Positions 1-5,906 are shown, counted from the stretch's first letter. The stretch: 6,245 nucleotides of DNA from Clostridiales bacterium (GCA_003525905.1 DQIA01000049.1:1-6245), one strand, 5' to 3'. Notes: generated by a model from the sequence alone, not told the origin. Made by a program: numbers and translations.

Positions 1-20
1 ACCGAAGGTGACTGAGAGGG
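1..20 (-). repeat. Truncated copy of a CTCTCAG-type palindromic repeat
   Basis: Read on the minus strand, these 20 bases are CCCTCTCAGTCACCTTCGGT. The first nine (CCCTCTCAG) recur on the plus strand at 72-80, where a complete-looking element follows. The window edge cuts this copy off in what looks like its first hairpin (CACC-TTC-GGT). From memory, elements of this form are dispersed between genes in gut Clostridia; that family assignment is recalled, not searched. Confidence 0.5.
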
Positions 21-52
21 CCTTGCAGGCGCGTTCGAACGGTAACAGCAAG

Positions 53-119
53 CAAAGGGAGAGCCAAGTTTCCCTCTCAGGCGGCTGCGCCGCCAGCTCT
101 CCCAAAGGGAGAGCCAAGT
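53..119 (+). repeat. CTCTCAG-type palindromic repeat with a flanking 17-bp direct repeat
   Basis: A 17-bp sequence, CAAAGGGAGAGCCAAGT, occurs at 53-69 and again at 103-119, exactly 50 bp apart. Between them CCCTCTCAG (72-80) leads into two adjoining perfect hairpins: GGCGGC-TGC-GCCGCC (80-94) and GCTCTCCC-AAA-GGGAGAGC (96-114). The layout suggests one full element plus the tail of another copy directly before it. No coding function is seen; the reading frames running through it have no ribosome binding site and are made of repeat sequence. Confidence 0.65.
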
Positions 120-225
120 ATCGCTCGCAACGCACTGCTGCAGTAGTTCATACTGCTGTGGCTGTCAATTACCTTATGAATACTCCGTGTCCGCCGGAGG
201 CTTTCCCGTGTTCCGGCCAGTACTG
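120..225. other. Non-coding stretch between repeats
   Basis: No gene is supported here. The only clear structure is a small perfect hairpin, GCAGTA-GTTCA-TACTGC (140-156). Together with its neighbours this makes 1-458 a gene-free stretch of repeats and hairpins downstream of the operon. Confidence 0.5.
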
Positions 226-265
226 CGAGATTGCCGCGCCTTGCTCCGCAAGGCTCGCAATGACA
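226..265 (-). repeat. REP-like palindromic repeat, left copy
   Basis: On the minus strand this 40-nt unit begins TGTCATTGCGAG and ends GGCAATCTCG. A 40-nt unit with the same 12-nt start and 10-nt end lies at 6198-6237 in the opposite orientation. Inside it, CCTTGC-GGA-GCAAGG forms a stem of 6 bp, and the outer ATTGC pairs with GCAAT. The same fold with a different inner stem is seen in the right copy. Elements containing CATTGCGAG and GCAATC are, as I recall, common dispersed bacterial palindromes; no search was run. Confidence 0.7.
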
Positions 266-334
266 AGTCAGGAAACCTGCCGCGTCCGGGGAGGGGCGCA
301 GGGTGGAAGGCAGGGCATCTGCATTCCCCGGTTG

Positions 335-371
335 AAAGCCATCGGGGCATGGGGAAAATGCGGGCTTTTTT
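335..371 (+). terminator. Possible plus-strand terminator-like hairpin
   Basis: AAAGCC (335-340) can pair with GGCTTT (363-368), with GCAT/ATGC (347-350/358-361) stacked inside, and the run TTTTTT (366-371) follows. This is the usual order for a rho-independent terminator on the plus strand and would serve a gene converging from beyond the left edge. It competes with the larger inverted repeat at 344-401, and no plus-strand gene is visible, so the call is weak. Confidence 0.25.
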
Positions 372-401
372 CTTCATTTTCCTGCATTTTCTCCATGCTC
401 C
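344..401. repeat. 18-bp imperfect inverted repeat downstream of the operon
   Basis: Arms 344-361 (GGGGCATGGGGAAAATGC) and 384-401 (GCATTTTCTCCATGCTCC) pair at 16 of 18 positions, around a 22-nt pyrimidine-rich loop. The two exceptions are G-T, so plus-strand RNA would pair at all 18 positions with two G-U pairs, whereas minus-strand RNA would have two A-C mismatches. Its role is unknown; it may help terminate transcription or may be another repeat. Confidence 0.5.
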
Positions 402-415
402 GAGAATGCGGCTGC

Positions 416-443
416 ACCCAGCCCCGAAAAATCGGGGCTGGGT
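416..443 (-). terminator. Hairpin after the acsCE stop, probable operon end
   Basis: ACCCAGCCCCG (416-426) pairs perfectly with CGGGGCTGGGT (433-443), and A427-T432 can extend the stem to 12 bp with a 4-nt loop. It lies 15 nt past the stop codon of acsCE. No U-run follows the stem on the minus strand, so it is not a textbook rho-independent terminator. With the second hairpin at 344-401 it may act as a tandem terminator or as a 3'-end stabilising structure. Confidence 0.5.
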
Positions 444-458
444 GACAGGGTTTGCGGA

Positions 459-2735
459 TCAGATCTCCAGATAGCTGTCGGAATACAGCTCGTTGTTCTT
501 GAAGATATCGCAGGACTTGATGGTCTCCATCAGGCGCAGGTCGTTCGGGTTGACAATGGCAGAGGTCAGGCCCTGCATCATCGCCATGGCGACGAGGGCG
601 GAGTCCATGATTGGGCGGAGGGTCTTCGGTGCGCCGTTGGAGTTGTTGGACAGGCCGCCGGTGGACTTCAGGCCTTCATCGGCGAAGAGCTTGATGGCGT
701 TCAGGACGTCCATCTGCTTATCCTGCATGCCCTTGACGACAAGGAACAGCGGGTCGAACCACAGATCCTCGGCCTCCATGCCGAGCGCCATGCCGCGATC
801 GAGCATGGTGTGGCAGTGGTGCATACGCTCGTCGTTGTCCTTCGCGATGCCGTCGGCGGAGCAGAGGGCGATGACGATGGCGTCGTTGGCGGCTGCCAGG
901 TCGATGTTGGAGATACGGGAGCCTGCATCGGCGGAGTTGACGATGGGCTTGCCGTTCGTGCGGTTATAGACGCGGATACCGGCTTCGATTGCCTTCTTGT
1001 TGGCGGTATCGAGGGCCAGCGGGACGTTGTTGAAGTTCTCCTGCAGGAGCTTGACCGCCCAGGTCATGAGCTCGGGGCCGTTGGACTCGGCAGGGCCGAT
1101 GTTGACGTCCAGATAGGTGGCGCCGGCCTTGATCTGCTGCGCGGCACGCTCGAGGATGGGATCCGGGTTGAACGTGGCCATGGCCTCGCGGATGACCGGG
1201 CTGATGCAGTGGATGCGCTCGCCGATGGTGACGAACTTCTTGGACTCGACATTGCGCTGCTTGTAGGTCACGCCGAGATCCTTGTGCGGGATCTCCGGAA
1301 TGACGAGCTTGGAATAGTCGATGGGAGCGTCGGCGTCGACGACTTCCTTCTTCTCTTCCTTCGGCTTCTTCGTGGCAGCGACGGCCTCAGCAGCCTTGAT
1401 GTGCTCGCCGTCCTTGAGGAACTTGACGATCTCAACAGCCTCGCGGGTGCCGACGACGACGTTCCAGTCGGGCAGCTTGTCCTGGATCTCGCCCTTCATG
1501 ACGGCGACCTTGCCGGGGATGACGAGCGTGCGGTTGTTGATCTTCTTGTCCAGCTCGAACTCGTCGAAGAACTTCTTGATGGAGCTGGAGGAGAACTTGC
1601 CGGCGGCCCATGCCGTCAGGACGGACATGCCGGAGGCGTCGGTGATGAGCAGGTTGACCGGCACATTGGAGCGCTCGATCTCGCCGGAGACGAGGAAGTA
1701 GGTCAGGGCGAAGTCGACGGTCAGCATGCAGGGATCGTCGGGCGTTGCGCCGTTCATCGGGTAGATGCCGGGCGCGACCTTCATCGGCTTCTGCGGGTCG
1801 GTGAAGACGTTCTGGCGCAGGCCGTACAGCGGCAGGGCCTCTGCATAGCCGAGGCGCTCCATGACGATGATGGAGCCGTACTTCAGGGTGAAGACGGCGG
1901 CCAGGGCGGTCTCAAGATGCTCGTCGCCCGCGGCCAGCTTGGCCAGATCGACGATGGAGGGATAGCCGAAGGTGCGGTCGCCGTCCTTCAGCGCGGTGCG
2001 GCGGACGAGCACGGTGTTGGCGAACGTCTCCTTGACGGTCTTGCCGGTGACGTCGATGATGAGGTTCTTGTTGCCCGCGGCCTCGAGCTTGGCGATGAGG
2101 TCATGCAGCTCGGACAGGCTGTCGGCATGGACGCCGAGGGTCACGCCCGCCTCGGTGGCGATGGCGCTCATCTCCTCGTAGTTCTCCGGCGTGGCGCCGT
2201 TGAGGATGGGCTTGCCGTCCTTGCAGATGGCAAGGGCCTTTTTGGCGCACTCGGGGCAGGTGCAGTTGAGGATGAGGGTACGGCCCGTTGCGGCGGCCTT
2301 CTTGACGAGATCTTCCCACTTGTCGGCGGAATCCTTCTCGCAGCGGACCATGACGAACTCGATGTACTCGCGCTCGCCGATGCGCTCATAGTCGACCTTC
2401 TGGATGTCGGCCAGCTTCTGATCGGCAGCGGCCTCGTCCATGCAGGTGCAGACGGGAACGGCAAAGCGGTTGCGGTTGACAAGGGTCTTCTCGTGGCGGA
2501 ACAGGACGGTCTCGCCGCCGAGCTTGATGTCATTGCCGACCGTGATGGTCTTCATGGGAGGCGCAGTGGCCTCGGAGAGCTTTGCCTTGGCTTCTTCGGA
2601 GAAGTACGGGCATTTATCCAGAGCGACGGCGCCCTGTGCGACCTTCATGCAGAAGGCCATGCAGGTGGGGCTGCCGCATTCCTTACAGTTTTTCTTGGGA
2701 GAGAGCTTAAAGATATCCAAGCCTTTCAGTGCCAT
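459..2735 (-). CDS. acsC-acsE: Corrinoid iron-sulfur protein large subunit fused to methyl-THF methyltransferase (AcsC-AcsE)
   Basis: This 758-residue cytoplasmic protein joins two Wood-Ljungdahl proteins that are normally separate. Residues 1 to about 447 match AcsC, the large subunit of the corrinoid iron-sulfur protein. Cysteines 17, 20, 25 and 42 give the C-x2-C-x4-C-x16-C spacing of its 4Fe-4S domain, and the TIM-barrel and cobamide-binding regions follow. Residues about 448-498 are a Lys/Glu/Ala-rich linker. Residues about 499-758 match AcsE, the methyltetrahydrofolate:corrinoid protein methyltransferase of roughly 260 residues. It starts with IGERI (504-508) and keeps the expected pterin-site residues D577 (LALDTAN), N600 (IVNSADAG), D661 (WFDP) and N697 (GLSNNSNG). 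AGGAGG (2744-2749) sits 8 nt before the ATG, and acsD ends 19 nt upstream, so the two are surely co-translated from one message. The reading frame is open throughout, with no sign of a frameshift. Domain assignments are strong; the functional value of the fusion is inference. Confidence 0.93.
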   Translation of the reverse strand: MALKGLDIFKLSPKKNCKECGSPTCMAFCMKVAQGAVALDKCPYFSEEAKAKLSEATAPPMKTITVGNDIKLGGETVLFRHEKTLVNRNRFAVPVCTCMDEAAADQKLADIQKVDYERIGEREYIEFVMVRCEKDSADKWEDLVKKAAATGRTLILNCTCPECAKKALAICKDGKPILNGATPENYEEMSAIATEAGVTLGVHADSLSELHDLIAKLEAAGNKNLIIDVTGKTVKETFANTVLVRRTALKDGDRTFGYPSIVDLAKLAAGDEHLETALAAVFTLKYGSIIVMERLGYAEALPLYGLRQNVFTDPQKPMKVAPGIYPMNGATPDDPCMLTVDFALTYFLVSGEIERSNVPVNLLITDASGMSVLTAWAAGKFSSSSIKKFFDEFELDKKINNRTLVIPGKVAVMKGEIQDKLPDWNVVVGTREAVEIVKFLKDGEHIKAAEAVAATKKPKEEKKEVVDADAPIDYSKLVIPEIPHKDLGVTYKQRNVESKKFVTIGERIHCISPVIREAMATFNPDPILERAAQQIKAGATYLDVNIGPAESNGPELMTWAVKLLQENFNNVPLALDTANKKAIEAGIRVYNRTNGKPIVNSADAGSRISNIDLAAANDAIVIALCSADGIAKDNDERMHHCHTMLDRGMALGMEAEDLWFDPLFLVVKGMQDKQMDVLNAIKLFADEGLKSTGGLSNNSNGAPKTLRPIMDSALVAMAMMQGLTSAIVNPNDLRLMETIKSCDIFKNNELYSDSYLEI

Positions 2736-2754
2736 TGTATGTTCCTCCTTCCGC

Positions 2755-3699
2755 TCAGACCAGCGCTTCGATCATCTCGCTGATGGCCTTGATGGCCGCG
2801 GGATGACGCATGATGACGGCATCGGAGCCGCCGGCGAGGCAGGCGGCAGCCGTGGTGATCTCCATCTCAATGCCGCGCTCCTCGGCGCTGCCCCATTCGG
2901 GCATATCGGCCTCGCTGACCATGGATTCCTTGACGGACCAGGTCTCGGGGGAGACGGGCGTGAGAATGGGCATCTGGAGCTGCGTGTCGCTCTGGGCGAG
3001 GGCAGCCGCACGGATGCGGTCGAGGGTAGAGGCAACGTACTCATAGCCGTAGCCCGCTGCGGCGGAGCCGGCGTTCATGACGATGGACGTCGGGGCGACG
3101 CCGAGCTGCGTCATCAGGACGTTGAGCTGCTTGGCAAGGTTGATGTCGACGGCGGACTCTGCGCCGACCTTCTGGCCATAGGCCATGACGGCGGAAGCGC
3201 CGACGGACTTGTAGTTCTCCTCACGGGCGGAGAAGACGAGGATGTTCTTGCCCTGCAGGGCCTCGGAGACCTTCGTGAAGAGCTCCGCATCCTTCTCGAT
3301 GTTCTTGCAGCCCATGATGACGAGGGGCAGATCCGTTGCATCGGCAACGGACTTGGCGATCTCGACGCACTCCTCGATGGAGCGGTTATCGCCGTTGGGG
3401 TCAGCGCCTTCGAAGTGGAGGCAGATGAACGATGCGCCGTGCATCGTCTCCACGCGCTTTGCCATGTCGGCCACGGTCTGGCAGCCGGCATAGAATTCCT
3501 GCAGACCGGCCTGCGGATAAGCCGCCATGCCGTGGTCGGTGATCTCTACGCCGATCTTCGGCGCATTGGTGATGGGCGCGTCGAATGCGTAGAAGGGCAG
3601 AACGTTAATGCCGCCGAGCGTGACTGCCTTGTCACCAGTGCCGATGGTAACAGAGCTGATCGACGAATTGAACGCCTGCGTTTTGGGTTCAAAAGACAT
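2755..3699 (-). CDS. acsD: Corrinoid iron-sulfur protein small subunit
   Basis: This 314-residue protein matches AcsD (CODH/ACS delta family; about 320 residues in characterised acetogens). It is a TIM-barrel that pairs with AcsC to hold the cobamide carrying the methyl group from methyl-THF to acetyl-CoA synthase. Recognisable stretches include PLVIMGCKN (125-133), GYGYEY (216-221) and the C-terminal AVIMRHP (294-300). The ATG at 3697-3699 was chosen because AGGAGG (3708-3713) lies 8 nt upstream. An in-frame upstream ATG would add 35 residues (arginine- and proline-rich) encoded by the leader hairpin, and it has no comparable ribosome binding site. The gene stands directly before acsC-acsE, the partner subunit. 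Here the small subunit precedes the large one. No signal peptide or membrane segment is seen. Confidence 0.93.
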   Translation of the reverse strand: MSFEPKTQAFNSSISSVTIGTGDKAVTLGGINVLPFYAFDAPITNAPKIGVEITDHGMAAYPQAGLQEFYAGCQTVADMAKRVETMHGASFICLHFEGADPNGDNRSIEECVEIAKSVADATDLPLVIMGCKNIEKDAELFTKVSEALQGKNILVFSAREENYKSVGASAVMAYGQKVGAESAVDINLAKQLNVLMTQLGVAPTSIVMNAGSAAAGYGYEYVASTLDRIRAAALAQSDTQLQMPILTPVSPETWSVKESMVSEADMPEWGSAEERGIEMEITTAAACLAGGSDAVIMRHPAAIKAISEMIEALV

Positions 3700-3707
3700 T
3701 GTGTTTT

Positions 3708-3713
3708 CCTCCT
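3708..3713 (-). promoter_or_regulatory. Ribosome binding site deciding the acsD start
   Basis: AGGAGG on the minus strand, 8 nt before the ATG at 3699. It decides the start against an in-frame ATG at 3804 that lies inside the intergenic palindrome. Confidence 0.85.
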
Positions 3714-3722
3714 GAAATGGTT

Positions 3723-3769
3723 GATCGGGAAGCCGGGCCGGACGGCCGGGCCTCCGTTGGTTCTCCGAT
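3723..3769 (-). promoter_or_regulatory. GC-rich leader hairpin upstream of the acsD ribosome binding site
   Basis: ATCGG (3724-3728) pairs with CCGAT (3765-3769), GAA with TTC inside it, and the core (3731-3752) is a GGGCC/GGCCG-rich self-complementary block. The structure ends about 10 nt before the AGGAGG of acsD. It may affect translation or mRNA stability of acsD-acsCE; no ligand class is recognised. Confidence 0.35.
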
Positions 3770-3791
3770 AAGAAAGAAAAATGGATTTTAC

Positions 3792-3839
3792 GGCAGCGCC
3801 GCACAATTCAGCGGGAGCATGCAATTGTGCGGGGCTGCC
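3792..3839. repeat. Short form of the intergenic palindromic element
   Basis: Arms 3792-3808 and 3823-3839 pair at 16 of 17 positions, with a single G-G mismatch (3798/3833), around a 14-nt loop. The element abuts the cooC stop codon at 3840. Its arms and loop start, including GCACAATTCAGC and GAGCAT, recur in the longer element at 4717-4877, which shows common origin. On the minus strand the hairpin is followed after about 10 nt by a T-rich stretch (CATTTTTCTTTC), so partial termination between cooC and acsD is possible. The sequence TAAAAT (3785-3790, minus strand) resembles a -10 box but has no good -35 box. Confidence 0.8.
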
Positions 3840-4607
3840 TCACAGGCTCAGGTCCTGCATGATCCCGTGCAGCGCCTGCTTGACCGGGCTGGCATCGGGG
3901 ATCTTCGAGCTGGGCTTGCCGTCGCAGTCCGCTTCATAGACGGCATCGTCCTGTGGGAGGACGCCGGCGAGCTCCAGATGATGGGCCTCGATCTCCTCGC
4001 GCACGCCGTCGGACAGAACGCCGCCGGGGGCGCGGTTGATGATGAGCTTCATGAGGCCGGGCTTCAGGTCCAGCTCGCGGACCATCTCGGCAATGCGGGC
4101 AACGGCCTGCACGCCGCGGCGCGAGCAGTCGGAAACGAGCAGCAGCGCATCGACATGCGGGAGCGTCCCGCGGGCGATGTGCTCCATACCCGCCTCGTTG
4201 TCGATGACGACATAGCGGTAAGCGCCGATATACTTGTCGAGCAGGGTCTTGAGCACGCCGTTGACGTAGCAATAGCAGCCCTTGCCCTGTGTGCGGCCCA
4301 TGACGAGCATGTCGAAATCGTCCTCCTCCGCCAGCGCAGATTCGAAGCGGTATTCGGCATAATCCGCCTTTGTCATGCTCTTGGGGATCGTATCGCCGCG
4401 GAGCTCCGCCTGCGCGATCTCCTCGCGGATCTGGCCGAGGGAGACACCGGCTTCGACGCCGAGGACCTCGTTCAGATTGGAATTGGCATCCGCGTCGACG
4501 ACGAGCAGCGGACCCTTGCCGCCCTTGATGAGGGCGTCGATCATCATGCCGCAGACCGTCGTTTTTCCGACGCCGCCCTTTCCGGCGACAGCAATGGTAT
4601 AGGCCAT
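3840..4607 (-). CDS. cooC: CooC-type nickel-insertion ATPase for CODH/acetyl-CoA synthase maturation
   Basis: This 255-residue P-loop ATPase of the MinD/ParA-like class carries the deviant Walker A motif GKGGVGKTT (9-17), a DADAN segment (38-42) and DNEAGME (136-142) at the Walker B/switch position. C111 and C113 form the C-x-C motif which, in characterised CooC proteins, binds a metal ion across the ATP-dependent dimer. Family members, including AcsF, assist nickel insertion into CO dehydrogenase or acetyl-CoA synthase. The ATG at 4605-4607 is supported by AGGAGG (4614-4619) 6 nt upstream and by the glycine-rich loop lying at the usual distance from the N-terminus. An upstream extension of 110 residues would run through the metF-cooC gap and is not protein-like. 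Neighbours acsD and acsC-acsE support the pathway assignment. Whether CODH or ACS is the target cannot be told from sequence; the nickel enzyme is not in this window. Confidence 0.88.
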   Translation of the reverse strand: MAYTIAVAGKGGVGKTTVCGMMIDALIKGGKGPLLVVDADANSNLNEVLGVEAGVSLGQIREEIAQAELRGDTIPKSMTKADYAEYRFESALAEEDDFDMLVMGRTQGKGCYCYVNGVLKTLLDKYIGAYRYVVIDNEAGMEHIARGTLPHVDALLLVSDCSRRGVQAVARIAEMVRELDLKPGLMKLIINRAPGGVLSDGVREEIEAHHLELAGVLPQDDAVYEADCDGKPSSKIPDASPVKQALHGIMQDLSL

Positions 4608-4635
4608 GGGAAACCTCCTTTGTGCAGTGGGGGAA

Positions 4636-4662
4636 CTGCCGGACGGCGGAGCCGCCCGGCAG
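4636..4662 (-). promoter_or_regulatory. 12-bp hairpin in the cooC leader
   Basis: CTGCCGG (4636-4642) and CGGC (4644-4647) pair with GCCG (4651-4654) and CCGGCAG (4656-4662) around a 3-nt loop. The only non-Watson-Crick position (4643/4655) is A-C on the plus strand but U-G in minus-strand RNA, giving an unbroken stem in the operon transcript. It lies 16 nt upstream of the cooC AGGAGG. No U-run follows, so an RNA-stability or translational role is likelier than termination. Confidence 0.45.
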
Positions 4663-4681
4663 CGCGAAAAGGTGAGCAAAT

Positions 4682-4714
4682 TTTGGGGCAGCTCCGGAAA
4701 TCCGGCAGCCCAAA
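4682..4714 (-). repeat. Imperfect hairpin in the metF-cooC gap
   Basis: TTTGGG (4682-4687) pairs with CCCAAA (4709-4714), and CCGGA (4694-4698) pairs with TCCGG (4701-4705) inside. It sits between the long palindrome and the cooC leader hairpin. On the minus strand a short AATTTTGC-type stretch follows, a weak terminator resemblance at best. Confidence 0.3.
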
Positions 4715-4716
4715 CC

Positions 4717-4877
4717 GGCAGCAGCGCACAATTCAGCAAGAGCATTCGGCAAAGGATTTTTCGCCGAGCCGAGATTTGGAAAGCGCAGATGTACTTTGTG
4801 TACCTCAAGCTTTCCGAACCGATGGATCGGCGGAAAATGCCCGGCGAAGGCCGAAGCTGCAATTGTGCGGTGTTGCC
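4717..4877. repeat. Long form of the intergenic palindromic element
   Basis: Terminal arms 4717-4733 and 4861-4877 pair at 16 of 17 positions (one G-U, one G-G mismatch). Further complementary blocks continue inward: TTCGGC/GCCGAA (4746-4751 with 4850-4855), TTTTCGCCG with CGGCGGAAAA (about 4758-4766 with 4828-4837), GGAAAGC/GCTTTCC (4778-4784/4808-4814) and GTAC/GTAC near the apex. The whole 161 bp therefore folds as one imperfect hairpin. It starts 7 nt past the metF stop. It shares its arms with the short element at 3792-3839, which looks like the same unit lacking about 113 central bases. No open reading frame of note lies inside, so it resembles a non-autonomous, MITE-like or REP-like element. 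Confidence 0.75.
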
Positions 4878-4884
4878 AAAAAAA

Positions 4885-5814
4885 TCAGATGAGGTCGACG
4901 ATGCCGGACTCCTTGACGATGCGGGCGACGTCGTCATACTTGTTCAGGGCATACAGATGGATGCCGTTGATGCCGCAGACGCGATACTCGTCGATGAGCT
5001 TGATGGTGTATTCGATGCCGGCTTCCTTGAAGGACGCCTTCTTGGCAGCGATGGACTCCTCGGACTCGTTCGGGGCGAACGGATTCGGGAAGATCCAGTG
5101 CTTGGAGATGATCTCGCACAGGTCGCGGGACATCACGCAGCCGTTGCGGGAGAGCGCCATGTTGATGGTGGCGGCAGCGTCGAGAACAGGCATGATACCC
5201 ACATCGACCGGCAGCCAGATACCGGCGGCGCGGATCGCGTCCATCCAGTAACGGAACTGGTCCATATCCCAGCAGAGCTGGGTCATGATGTAGTCTGCGC
5301 CCTCATCCTGCTTCTGCTTCAGGAAGGAGATGTCGGCTTCCAGAGAACGGCAGGCAATGTGGCCCTCGGGGGAGCCTGCGACAGCGATGGTGAACTTGTC
5401 GCCGAATTCCTTGCGGACGAACTTCACCAGCTCGGTGGCATAGTGCAGGTCGCCGTTCGTGCCGGTCCAGCCAAAGGGGATGTCGCCGCGAAGCGCGAGC
5501 ATGTGGTCGATACCGTTGTCCAGATAGGTCTGGAGCTGGTCCTTGATACCTTCCTTGGTGTTGGCCACGCAGGTGAAGTGCGTCACGGGGGTGCACTTGC
5601 CGTCGGCCTTGATCTTCTTCAGGACCTCAAGGTTCTTGCCGACGTTCGTGCCGCCAGCGCCGTAGGTGCAGGAGATGTAATCCGGATTGAGCGTATAGAG
5701 CTTCTCAAGCACGCCGCCCTCGCCGCACAGCTTCTCCATGCCAACGTCCGTCTTCGGGGGGAAGACTTCAAAGGAAAATGCGTTGCGCTGTTCCATGATC
5801 TCTGCTACATTCAT
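4885..5814 (-). CDS. metF: 5,10-methylenetetrahydrofolate reductase
   Basis: This 309-residue protein matches the MetF family, FAD-dependent TIM-barrel enzymes that reduce methylene-THF to methyl-THF. That is the last folate step of the methyl branch and also the source of methyl groups for methionine. Visible family motifs are FSFEVFPPKT (13-22, with the conserved acid E16), LRGDIP (108-113, with D111 at the conserved folate-site aspartate), AVAGSPEGH (144-152), ADYIMTQL (173-180) and GIMPV (206-210). The length is normal for a bacterial MetF and complete at both ends. AGGAGG (5823-5828) lies 8 nt before the ATG, and a sigma-A-like promoter with an overlapping dyad is upstream. It is the first gene of the set. 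In several acetogens MetF works with a zinc-containing partner, MetV, but no metV-like gene is in this window, so the electron donor cannot be assigned. The Wood-Ljungdahl role rests on the neighbours. Confidence 0.93.
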   Translation of the reverse strand: MNVAEIMEQRNAFSFEVFPPKTDVGMEKLCGEGGVLEKLYTLNPDYISCTYGAGGTNVGKNLEVLKKIKADGKCTPVTHFTCVANTKEGIKDQLQTYLDNGIDHMLALRGDIPFGWTGTNGDLHYATELVKFVRKEFGDKFTIAVAGSPEGHIACRSLEADISFLKQKQDEGADYIMTQLCWDMDQFRYWMDAIRAAGIWLPVDVGIMPVLDAAATINMALSRNGCVMSRDLCEIISKHWIFPNPFAPNESEESIAAKKASFKEAGIEYTIKLIDEYRVCGINGIHLYALNKYDDVARIVKESGIVDLI

Positions 5815-5885
5815 GGTGTTTGCCTCCTATTATTGTGGTATCTGTGTGCAAATGAAGCCCGCGCCTGCGCGCAGTACACTCATTC

Positions 5886-5906
5886 TGATACAAATTTATC
5901 GTATCA
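5886..5906. promoter_or_regulatory. Dyad overlapping the metF -10 box (possible operator)
   Basis: TGATAC (5886-5891) and GTATCA (5901-5906) are perfect inverted 6-bp arms around a 9-bp AT-rich spacer. The -10 hexamer (5898-5903) lies within the dyad, so a bound protein would block the promoter. No regulator family is recognised; the site does not fit the Rex pattern TTGTGA-n6-TCACAA. Confidence 0.4.

Noticed and set aside
1..300. CRISPR array
   Set aside because: Only one 17-bp direct repeat pair is present, with hairpin-rich repeat sequence between the copies. There is no series of equal repeats and unique spacers, and no cas gene.
8..474. Small proteins of 95 and 145 residues near the left edge
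   Set aside because: They consist of translated repeat sequence, lack ribosome binding sites and show no protein-like pattern.
810..2783. Plus-strand open frame of 657 codons opposite acsC-acsE
   Set aside because: It is antisense to a clear enzyme, has an Asp/Leu/Val/Gly-rich composition typical of the complement of GC-biased codons, and shows no domain or ribosome binding site.
3700..3804. N-terminal extension of AcsD by 35 residues
   Set aside because: The extra residues are encoded by the leader hairpin and the palindrome. The ATG at 3699 has AGGAGG 8 nt upstream and fits the family length.
4608..4937. N-terminal extension of CooC by 110 residues
   Set aside because: It would overlap the end of metF and read through three hairpin structures. 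The ATG at 4607 has AGGAGG and places the P-loop where the family has it.
5815..5891. Riboswitch in the metF leader (cobalamin, SAM or THF)
   Set aside because: The leader is only about 77 nt, with one short palindrome and none of the conserved cores of those classes that I could recognise.
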